DNA of 64,000 bases, from contig JADLFW010000004.1 in NCBI GenBank assembly GCA_020849615.1, positions 372,001 through 436,000 on the forward strand, given 5' to 3'. The stretch is from Phycisphaerales bacterium. Lineage in GTDB: Bacteria; Planctomycetota; Phycisphaerae; Phycisphaerales; UBA1924. The notes below the pieces were generated by a model. It worked only from the letters and a program-made list of their open reading frames with translations, was not told where the DNA came from and ran no database searches. The position numbers were made by a program, and so were the translations under genes. This document shows positions 45,321 through 52,515 of this stretch, piece by piece; position 1 is the first letter of the stretch, and the number at the start of each line of letters is the position of its first letter.

Positions 45321-47756
45321 GTGAGCGAGGCGCCGGGGAACACGGGTCGCGAGTCATCGGCGCGCGAGCACGCCCTGATCGATGCCGCGCGCCGCCAGGC
45401 CGAGGGCCTGGGCACCTCGATGACGCCGCAGGAGGGCCTGCCGCCGGCCGATGCCTTCCCCAACTACCAGCTCATCCGCGAGCTGCACCGCGGCGGGCAG
45501 GGCGTCGTCTACCTGGCCATCCAGATCACCACCCGGCGGAAGGTCGCGATCAAGGTCATGCGCGAGGGGCCCTACGCGGGCGGCCCGGAGCGCACCCGGT
45601 TCGAGCGCGAGGTCCAGATCCTCGCGCAGCTCAAGCACCCCAACATCGTCGGCATCCACGATTCGGGCGTCGCCAACGGCGCGTTCTTCTACGTGATGGA
45701 CTACATCTCGGGGCAGACGCTGGACAGCTGGACCAGCGGCGAGCCCCGGCCGATCCCCGAGGCCCTGGCCCTGTTCCTGAAGGTCTGCGACGCGGTCGCC
45801 GCGGCCCACCTCAAGGGCGTCATCCACCGCGACATCAAGCCCGCCAACATCCGCGTCGACAACGCCGGCGAGCCCCAGGTCGTCGACTTCGGCCTCGCCA
45901 AGACCATCTCCGGCGATGTCGTCGAGTCGGACCGCGAGCCGGTCATGATGACGATGACGGGCCAGTTCGTCGGCTCCCTTCCCTGGGCCAGCCCCGAGCA
46001 GGCCGAGGGCCTCCCCGACAAGATCGATGTCCGCACCGATGTCTACTCCCTCGGCGTGGTGCTCTACCAGCTCCTCACGGGGCGCTTCCCCTACCAGGTC
46101 GCGGGCAACATGCGGGATGTGCTCGACCGCATCCTCCGGGCCGAGCCCGCCCGCCCCAGCACGATCCGGCGCAAGATCGATGATGAGATCGAGACCATCG
46201 TCCTCAAGTGCCTCGCCAAGGACCGCGAGCGCCGCTACCAGTCCGCGGGCGAGCTGGCCCGCGACCTGCGGCACTATCTTGCCGGCGAGCCCATCGAGGC
46301 CAAGCGCGACTCGGGGTGGTACGTCCTCAAGAAGGCGCTGCGGCGATACCGGCCGTACGCCACCGTCGCCGCGGGCTTCGCGATCCTGCTGGTCGGCTTC
46401 GGCATCGCCCTGGCGGTGCAGAACCGGGAACTGGCCCGGGCCAACACGCAGCTGTCGGCGGCCAACGACAAGGCCCTGCGCTCCAACCAGCAGCTGGAGC
46501 TGGCCAACCAGCAGCTGGAGTCGGCCAACAAGGAGCTGTCGCTGGCGCGGACCCGAGCGGAGACGGCCCGCGACGCCTCGCTCGAGGTCTTCGGCCTCAT
46601 CGACCCGTCGCAGGCCCGGGGCGCGGAGATCACGCTGCGCGAGGCGATGGTGCAGGCCGAATCGCAGATGCGCGAGCGGCTCAAGGACATGCCCGAGGCC
46701 CTGGCCGACTTGACGCAGATGTTCGGGCAGCTGCACACCAAGCTGGGGGACAACGAGCGCGGGCTGCGCCTGACACGAGAGGCCCAGCGTCTCCGCGCCG
46801 CCGGCGGGGCCTACACAACCGAGAGCCTCATGGCCGACGCCAACGAGGCGGTGATGCTGCGCGGCCGTCGCTACCCGGGCGACCTGGCCGAGGCCGAGCG
46901 GATCCTCCGCTCCACGCTGGAGATGGCCCGCCGCCACCCCGAGCTGGTTTCCCCAAGCCAGCGGTCGGTGATCGAGCACAACCTGGCCCGGTGCTTCGAC
47001 GGCTCGCTGGGCCCGGAGCCCGCGGCCCGGCTGGAAGAGGCCCGGGGTCTCTTCGAGTCGGTGCTGGCGACGCTGGCGGGCGAGCCCGATTCGGAGGAGA
47101 AGTCCGAGCAGATCGTCGCGACGCGCACGCACCTGGCCGCCATGCAGCTCCGGGCCGGGCGCTACGACGATGCCGAGCGGTCGCTCGCGGCCGCGATGGA
47201 TGAGCTGGAGCGGCGCGGCGGCGGCGACCCCTCCAGCAGCGCCAAGATCCGCGGCTACCTCGCCCGCGTGCGGCTCGAGCAGGGCCGGGCCGACGAGGCG
47301 GATGAGCTCCACCGCGCCGCGATCGACGACCTCACCAGCGTGCTGGGCCCGCGCCACCCCGAGGTGCTGGAGATCACCGCCAACTACGCCCGCTTCCTGG
47401 GCAACAAGCGGATCCAGCGGTACGAGTCGGCGGTGACGGTGTGGGATGACATCCTGGACCGGGCCGGGTCGCATCCGGGGATGGCCGACAGCATCCGCAC
47501 CGCCGACTGGCTCCGCGATTCGGCCGAGCCGCTGATCGCGCTGAAGCAGCCGGCCAAGGCCGAGCAGCGCCTGCTCGCCGCCAGCGAGATCGTGATGGAC
47601 AGCCAGGACCCGCTTGCCGATGACCGCCGCCGGGCCATCGCGGCCCGCCTCGCGGTGGTGTGCGAGACGCTGGGCCGGGCCGAGGATGCGGCCCGTTACC
47701 GCGCGGCGGCCCGTCCCGCGGGCGCGGAGACAGATCCGCAGCCCGATGGGAAATGA
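45321..47756 (+). CDS. transmembrane Ser/Thr protein kinase with TPR-like sensor domain
   Basis: 811 aa, GTG start with GGAGG about 11 nt upstream. The kinase domain spans about 50-330. Its Gly loop is HRGGQGVVYLA (Gln where Met is usual), with Lys78 in VAIK, Asp171 in HRDIKPAN, Asp189 in DFGLAK, and SPEQAEG with the downstream DVYSLGVVLYQLLTG. A membrane segment (about 346-366) follows. A coiled coil rich in Asn, Gln and Leu (NQQLELANQQLESANKEL) and TPR-like repeats complete the C-terminal half. All catalytic residues are present. It is likely co-transcribed with the ECF sigma factor, its inferred target. Confidence 0.93.
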   Translation: MSEAPGNTGRESSAREHALIDAARRQAEGLGTSMTPQEGLPPADAFPNYQLIRELHRGGQGVVYLAIQITTRRKVAIKVMREGPYAGGPERTRFEREVQILAQLKHPNIVGIHDSGVANGAFFYVMDYISGQTLDSWTSGEPRPIPEALALFLKVCDAVAAAHLKGVIHRDIKPANIRVDNAGEPQVVDFGLAKTISGDVVESDREPVMMTMTGQFVGSLPWASPEQAEGLPDKIDVRTDVYSLGVVLYQLLTGRFPYQVAGNMRDVLDRILRAEPARPSTIRRKIDDEIETIVLKCLAKDRERRYQSAGELARDLRHYLAGEPIEAKRDSGWYVLKKALRRYRPYATVAAGFAILLVGFGIALAVQNRELARANTQLSAANDKALRSNQQLELANQQLESANKELSLARTRAETARDASLEVFGLIDPSQARGAEITLREAMVQAESQMRERLKDMPEALADLTQMFGQLHTKLGDNERGLRLTREAQRLRAAGGAYTTESLMADANEAVMLRGRRYPGDLAEAERILRSTLEMARRHPELVSPSQRSVIEHNLARCFDGSLGPEPAARLEEARGLFESVLATLAGEPDSEEKSEQIVATRTHLAAMQLRAGRYDDAERSLAAAMDELERRGGGDPSSSAKIRGYLARVRLEQGRADEADELHRAAIDDLTSVLGPRHPEVLEITANYARFLGNKRIQRYESAVTVWDDILDRAGSHPGMADSIRTADWLRDSAEPLIALKQPAKAEQRLLAASEIVMDSQDPLADDRRRAIAARLAVVCETLGRAEDAARYRAAARPAGAETDPQPDGK

Positions 47757-47804
47757 CGGCGCGGGCCGTCGCGGTTTCGGACAAAGTTCGGTATGCTTCT
47801 GAAC

Positions 47805-48503
47805 ATGGCCCAGCGCCGGCACCACTACGAGCACGCGTTCGAGGCTTACCTGCGGGCCCGGCGGATCCCCTATGTCGCGGTCGATGAGGCCCGCAAGGCG
47901 CTGCTCCCCGAATCGCACCAACTGCGGCTGGCGACGCCCGGGCCCGGCGGGCCGGGGCGGGATGGCGGCCTGCGGAGCGGGCCGATGCGGCAGTCGGCGC
48001 TGAAGTCGTTTGATTTCGTGATCTACGGGCAGGGCTCGAACGTGCTGGTGGAAATCAAGGGGAGGCGCGTGGCCCGGCGGGCGGGCAAGTCGGGCGGGGC
48101 GGCGGTGGGGCGGCTGGAGACGTGGGTGACGCAGGATGATGTGGAGTCGCTGCAGGCGTGGCAGCAGCTGTTCGGGCCGGAGTTCTTCGCGGCTTTCGTG
48201 TTCATCTACTGGTGCGATGAGCAGCCGCCGGATGGGCTGTTCCAGGAGATCTTCGAGCACCGGCAGCGCTGGTACGCGATGCGGGCGGTGCGGCTGGACC
48301 AGTACCTGCGCGGGATGCGGACGCGCAGCCCGCGCTGGCGGACGGTGCACATCCCCCCGGACATCTTCGAGCGCATCAGTCAGCCATTCGCGCCCGGGGT
48401 GCTGGAGGGCGGGCTGGCGCCCCACGAACCGGCCCTGGAGCCCCTGGGGGCGGGGCTCGCGTCTTTACTCCAGACGCCACCGGCAGTAACATCGCCTCGA
48501 TGA
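47805..48503 (+). CDS. HYExAFE-family protein (possible PD-(D/E)XK nuclease fold)
   Basis: 232 aa from the ATG at 47805; the ATG at 47793 adds four residues. The N-terminus RRHHYEHAFEAYLRARRIPYVAVDEARK carries the HYExAFE signature found mainly in planctomycetes. A segment FDFVIYG...NVLVEIKGRR looks like a D...ExK nuclease core (the Asp and Glu-x-Lys in order). The middle is aromatic (FAAFVFIYWCDE). No activity is known. Its stop overlaps the next start by 4 bp at 48500. It may be part of the kinase transcript. Confidence 0.78.
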   Translation: MAQRRHHYEHAFEAYLRARRIPYVAVDEARKALLPESHQLRLATPGPGGPGRDGGLRSGPMRQSALKSFDFVIYGQGSNVLVEIKGRRVARRAGKSGGAAVGRLETWVTQDDVESLQAWQQLFGPEFFAAFVFIYWCDEQPPDGLFQEIFEHRQRWYAMRAVRLDQYLRGMRTRSPRWRTVHIPPDIFERISQPFAPGVLEGGLAPHEPALEPLGAGLASLLQTPPAVTSPR

Positions 48504-48736
48504 GCACGAGCCGAACCATCCGGGCCGGGATCCTGGCGCTGCCGCTGGCGGCGGTGCTGTGGGCGGCCGCGCCCGCGCAGGCCCAGCCCAACAAGCAGCA
48601 GGGCGCGCCCACGCCGCCGACGCCGAAGCAGCCCGATGAGCCCCCGATCATCATGAACTACCTCGTGATGGTGGCGGTCGCGGCGGCGATCCTCGGCGCC
48701 AACGCCATCCCCAGCAAGCGGGGACACCAGGACTGA
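48500..48736 (+). CDS. small exported protein with C-terminal membrane segment
   Basis: 78 aa, overlapping the HYExAFE stop by ATGA. It has a signal peptide (ILALPLAAVLWAAAPAQA), a Pro/Gln/Lys-rich spacer, and a hydrophobic stretch (YLVMVAVAAAILGANAI) near the end. It has no recognisable domain. It is the first of three small exported genes in tandem. A hairpin with arms CCCGGGGA/TCCCCGGG (48742-48761) follows it. Confidence 0.65.
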   Translation: MSTSRTIRAGILALPLAAVLWAAAPAQAQPNKQQGAPTPPTPKQPDEPPIIMNYLVMVAVAAAILGANAIPSKRGHQD

Positions 48737-48783
48737 CTCCGCCCGGGGACCGATCCCCGGGGCAGGCCGCACCAGGATCGACG

Positions 48784-49140
48784 ATGCGCGACCCGACCAC
48801 GCCCGACACCTCGTTCCGCGCCGCCTCCCTGCTGGGTTCACCCCTGCGGAGGGTGGTGGCGGTGAACGTGGTGCTGCTGGCGGTGCTGGTCTCGATGAGC
48901 ATCGGGCCCGGCGCTGGCGCCCAGCCGACGGGGGCGCCGCTGGGCGGCGCATCGCGGGCCCGGGGCGATTACACGATGATCTCGGGCAAGACCAACACGG
49001 GGAACACCAACGCGGTGTACGTGCTCGACGCCGCCAACCAGGAACTGCTCGCCGTCCGCTGGGATGCCAGCCGCCAGAAGCTGGTGACGGTGGGCTACCG
49101 AAACCTCGACGCCGACGCCAAGGCGCCGCCCACCCGCTGA
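48784..49140 (+). CDS. small membrane-anchored protein with a PQQ-like repeat fragment
   Basis: 118 aa. A hydrophobic anchor (VAVNVVLLAVLVSMSI) is followed by a short domain DYTMISGKTNTGNTNAVYVLDAANQELLAVRWD. The pattern of a YxM...VLD-xx-ELxVxxWD strand pair recurs in the next gene (TVMTSESGNEDIMVLLDSRSEEL). The two are probably paralogues. The strand pair resembles one blade of a beta-propeller, too short to form a full propeller. The function is unknown. Confidence 0.65.
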   Translation: MRDPTTPDTSFRAASLLGSPLRRVVAVNVVLLAVLVSMSIGPGAGAQPTGAPLGGASRARGDYTMISGKTNTGNTNAVYVLDAANQELLAVRWDASRQKLVTVGYRNLDADAKAPPTR

Positions 49141-49154
49141 ACCGGAGCCGACGA

Positions 49155-49508
49155 TTGACCCCGCGCCGCACCGCTTCCGACTCCGCCCGCCTGGCCCTGT
49201 GGGCCAGCGCGTTCGTGCTGGCCGGGCTGGTGCTCGTGCAGGTGCGGCTGGCGACGGTGGTGCACGGGGCGCCCCCGATCTTCGGCGGCGCGCAGCCGGC
49301 CAGCGCCGGCATGGTGGCGCAGGCGGGCGGGTACACCGTGATGACGAGCGAATCGGGCAACGAGGACATCATGGTGCTGCTGGATTCGCGCAGCGAAGAA
49401 CTCTTCGTCTACCACGTCGAGAACCAGAGTTCGATCCAGCTCCTCGAGCGGCAGAACGTGCCGGGGCTGTTCGCCGAGGCCCGGGCCCGGGCCCAGGGCC
49501 GCAAGTAG
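49155..49508 (+). CDS. small membrane-anchored paralogue of the preceding protein
   Basis: 117 aa with a TTG start at 49155 and GGAG 7 nt upstream. An N-terminal anchor (LALWASAFVLAGLVLVQV) precedes YTVMTSESGNEDIMVLLD and ELFVYHVENQSSIQLLERQN. It matches the layout of the upstream gene, and 14 bp separate the two. With the 78-aa gene it forms a three-gene set of exported proteins. A GGGTTTCGGG repeat follows the stop. Confidence 0.65.
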   Translation: MTPRRTASDSARLALWASAFVLAGLVLVQVRLATVVHGAPPIFGGAQPASAGMVAQAGGYTVMTSESGNEDIMVLLDSRSEELFVYHVENQSSIQLLERQNVPGLFAEARARAQGRK

Positions 49509-49617
49509 GCGGGTTTCGGGTTTCGGGTGTCGGGGTTGGTCCGATCCCGGCGGGAATCGACTACGCTATAGGCTGAATCTCACCCGGACTCTGTTTCTTC
49601 CCGGCCCGTGAAGTCGC

Positions 49618-50970
49618 ATGCCGATCTTCCCCCTCCCCCAGTTTGAGGCCGATCTCGCCGCCCAGGAGGAGGCCGACCGCAAGGCGTACGAAGCGCTCAA
49701 GGCACCCAAGACGGTGGTGGTCCGCTTCGGCAAGATGAGGATGATCGGGGAGTTCCCGTACGACCTGTCGGCCAAGCCGGGGTGCGGGTCGAAGCTGGTC
49801 GTGCGGACGCACCGCGGGACCGAGCTGGCCGAGATGCTTACCAGCACGTGCCCCAACGCGGGGTGCTCCAAAAGCGTGACTCGGCAGGAGATGCTCGAGT
49901 ACATCGACCGCTCGGGCGGGCGCGACTACCCGTTCTCGACCGACGGGCGGGTGCTGCGGGTGGCGACCGTGGCCGACCTGGACCTGCAGGCCCGGCTGGA
50001 GCAAGGGTGCCACGAGCTGACGATGCGGGCCCGGGCGGTGGTTGAGGGGGCGGGCGTGCCGATGAAGATCGTGGACTCGGAGCAGATCCTGGGGGAGGAG
50101 CGGCTGACGTTCTTCTTCCTCTCCGAGGACCGGGTGGATTTCCGCGACCTGGTCAAGGTGCTGGGGCACGAGTTCCGCCAGCGGATCGAGATGCGGCAGG
50201 TCGGCGCGCGGGATGAGGCCCGGCTGACCGCCGACTATGAGAAATGCGGGCAGCACTGCTGTTGCAAGCAGTTCCTGAAGGTGCTCAAGCCGATCTCGAT
50301 GAAGTCGGCCAAGGTGCAGAAGGCGACGCTGGACCCGCTGAAGATCTCTGGGCGGTGCGGTCGGCTGATGTGCTGCCTCCGCTACGAGGATGAAACCTAC
50401 GAGAGCCTCAAGCAGAAGCTCCCCAAGAAGAAGACGCGGGTCGGAACGCCCGAGGGCGATGGGCTGGTGATCGATTCGCAGATCCTGACGCAGCTTGTGC
50501 TGGTGCAACTCGATGATCCTGGCCCGGATGGCAAGCCGCGCGAGCTGGCCGTGCCGGTCGAGGACCTGACGCCCCCGCGCGGGCCCGCGCCGCCGCCGGG
50601 CCCGCGTCCACCCCTGCCGAGCGAGCGCGACCGCCGGGCCCCCGACCGACCGATGGACCGCCCGATGGATCGGCCTCAGGATCGCGGGCCAGATCGCGGA
50701 CAGGAGCGGGGACCGGATCGGGGTCCGGGCGGGCCGGGTGGCCCCGCTGGCCCTGGTGGCCCGCCTCGCGGGCGAGGCCCGCAGCGCGGGCCGGGCGGCC
50801 CGGATCGTGGACCGGCTGGCCCGGATCGAGGCCCGGGTGGCCCGCCCCGGGATGGGCCTGGGAGTGAATCGCGCCGGCGTCGCCGCCGCAATCGAGGCCC
50901 GGGCGGTTCAGGGGGGCCGGGTGGCCCGCCGAGGCCTCAGGGTGGCGGCGGGGGACTTGGCGAAGGCTGA
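49618..50970 (+). CDS. ricT: RicT/PSP1-domain protein with Arg/Gly-rich tail
   Basis: 450 aa. Residues ~30-280 match RicT (YaaT): CHELTMRARAVVEGAGVPMKIVDSE, LTFFFLSEDRVDFRDLVKVL, KCGQHCCCKQFLKVL and KISGRCGRLMCCLRYED. The extra cysteines CPNAGC near residue 80 are less usual. In Bacillus, RicT works with RicA/RicF and RNase Y in RNA maturation. The last ~140 residues are an Arg, Gly, Pro, Asp tail with repeated DRGPDRGQERGP and GPGGPGGP units, unlike the short Bacillus protein. The tail suggests RNA or protein binding. Confidence 0.88.
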   Translation: MPIFPLPQFEADLAAQEEADRKAYEALKAPKTVVVRFGKMRMIGEFPYDLSAKPGCGSKLVVRTHRGTELAEMLTSTCPNAGCSKSVTRQEMLEYIDRSGGRDYPFSTDGRVLRVATVADLDLQARLEQGCHELTMRARAVVEGAGVPMKIVDSEQILGEERLTFFFLSEDRVDFRDLVKVLGHEFRQRIEMRQVGARDEARLTADYEKCGQHCCCKQFLKVLKPISMKSAKVQKATLDPLKISGRCGRLMCCLRYEDETYESLKQKLPKKKTRVGTPEGDGLVIDSQILTQLVLVQLDDPGPDGKPRELAVPVEDLTPPRGPAPPPGPRPPLPSERDRRAPDRPMDRPMDRPQDRGPDRGQERGPDRGPGGPGGPAGPGGPPRGRGPQRGPGGPDRGPAGPDRGPGGPPRDGPGSESRRRRRRNRGPGGSGGPGGPPRPQGGGGGLGEG

Positions 50971-51203
50971 AGCCCACTTCCGGGGGATCGCCCGGTCAAG
51001 CCGGCGAACAGGGGCGCAACCGGGGCCGTAAGTCGCCGGTCTTCGTCTGCCGATTCGGTCCGCCGACCTGGGTTACCCGGCCCGGCGACGCAGATTGGCC
51101 CGAATGCGGTGGGCTGCCCGATGTTGGGGGCGGACTTGTGTTGCCGAGTTGCTCCGGTCGCGAAACGACCACCCTTTCTTCGTGTCAAGGTAGGTTTCCC
51201 CGC

Positions 51204-52181
51204 ATGTCGCAGCCCGCCCCCTTGACGACCACCGCTCCGGCCGCGCCGCCGCGGCCGCTGCTGTGGAATCTCCTGAGGGTGGCCCGGCCCGTGCAGTGGT
51301 CCAAGAGCGTGTTCGTGCTGGTGGGGCCGATGTACGCGCTGGTGGACAAGCCGCGGACGGCGGGCGAGCTGATGACGGATGTGCTCCGGCCCGCGCTGTT
51401 GACGGCGGTGATCTTCGCGCTGGTGTCGAGCGCGTGCTACGTAGTGAATGATGTGCTGGATGCGCCCAAGGACCGGCTGCACCCGCGCAAGTGCCGCCGC
51501 CCGATCGCGTCGGGGGCGGTGACGCCCGCGATGGCCCTGCTGTGGGCAGGGGTGCTGGTAGCGGTTTCGGGCGGGCTGCTGATGGCGGTGCCGGGCCCGG
51601 TGCGGGCGTGGGTGGGGATCACGGCCGGGCTGTACGCCCTGAATGTCAACCTCTATTCGCTGTGGCTGAAGCACCTGGTGGTGGCGGATGTGCTGTGCCT
51701 GTCGCTGGGGTTTGTGATCCGCGTGTTCGGCGGGTGCGCTGCGGTGGCGATCGCGCCCACGAGCTGGCTGCTGAACTGCACGCTGTTCCTGGCGATGTTC
51801 CTCTCCTTCGGCAAGCGGCTGGGGGAGAGGAGGACGATGGGCGGGGGGGATGCGGCGGCGACGATCCGCGGGGTGCACGCCGCGTACACGGATGAGCTGC
51901 TGCGGATGGCGGTGGTGGTGACGGCGGTGGCGACGCTGGTGACCTACGCCGGGTATGTGCAGGCCCGCGAGGTGCTGTTCAAGGGCGGAGTGAACCTGCT
52001 GTGGTTCACGATGCTGCCGGCGATGTACGCGATGCTGCGGTGCATGGTGCTGCTGGACCGGGGGCGGTACGACGACCCGACGGTGCTGGCGAGCCGGGAC
52101 TGGCCCACGCAGGCGGCGTTCGGGCTCTTTGCCTTGATCACGGCGGGGGCGGTGGCGGCGGCGCACCGCCTTCTGGGTTGA
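51204..52181 (+). CDS. UbiA-family polyprenyl-phosphate phosphoribosyltransferase (DPPR-synthase-like)
   Basis: 325 aa from the ATG at 51204, with about nine membrane segments. The first Asp-rich motif NDVLDAPKDRLHPRKCRRPI and the early ARPVQWSKSVFVL match decaprenyl-phosphate 5-phosphoribosyltransferases (Rv3806c-type), rather than menaquinone/ubiquinone enzymes. These transfer phosphoribose from PRPP to a polyprenyl phosphate, the first step to a lipid-linked arabinose or ribose donor. The epimerase/reductase pair (DprE1/DprE2) was not found in the window, so the final donor is uncertain. Confidence 0.85.
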   Translation: MSQPAPLTTTAPAAPPRPLLWNLLRVARPVQWSKSVFVLVGPMYALVDKPRTAGELMTDVLRPALLTAVIFALVSSACYVVNDVLDAPKDRLHPRKCRRPIASGAVTPAMALLWAGVLVAVSGGLLMAVPGPVRAWVGITAGLYALNVNLYSLWLKHLVVADVLCLSLGFVIRVFGGCAAVAIAPTSWLLNCTLFLAMFLSFGKRLGERRTMGGGDAAATIRGVHAAYTDELLRMAVVVTAVATLVTYAGYVQAREVLFKGGVNLLWFTMLPAMYAMLRCMVLLDRGRYDDPTVLASRDWPTQAAFGLFALITAGAVAAAHRLLG

Positions 52182-52515
52182 CCGGCCGCCGGGCCGACCG
52201 GCTTCTGGGCTGGCGGCTTCGGGGAGTGACCGGCCCTCGGGGCGGGCGGTGGCTGGTTGAACGCCGACCAGGGTCTTAACCGGGCTTGACGGCGCCGGGA
52301 CCGCGGCCCGGCTGGGGTAGGAACCTCCGGGACCGGCTTTGCAGGAACCCGGCGGCGTTCGTTACCCTACAGAAGACGTGGGGTTGCGTGTAGCGCCGCC
52401 GTTCTAACGGTGGTAGACATGGATCGCCGATGCTCGCGGGCCGTGGAGGCAAGGCCCGGGGGGTTGGTGCGGCCCGCCCGGTGGGTCGGGTCGCTGGTGT
52501 TTTAAGGAGCAAGAC
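52182..52515 (+). promoter_or_regulatory. upstream region of the metalloprotease gene
   Basis: 334 bp without a gene. It ends in a strong AAGGAG ribosome-binding site 6 nt before the ATG at 52516. A weak hairpin surrounds CCGCCGTTCTAACGGTGG (52390-52410). Repeated GGCCG-rich words occur just after the UbiA stop. No promoter could be assigned by eye. Confidence 0.45.

Noticed and set aside
45354..48425. A minus-strand open frame of over 1000 codons opposite the kinase
   Set aside because: Antisense shadow with no recognisable domain. The plus strand shows the full set of kinase motifs.
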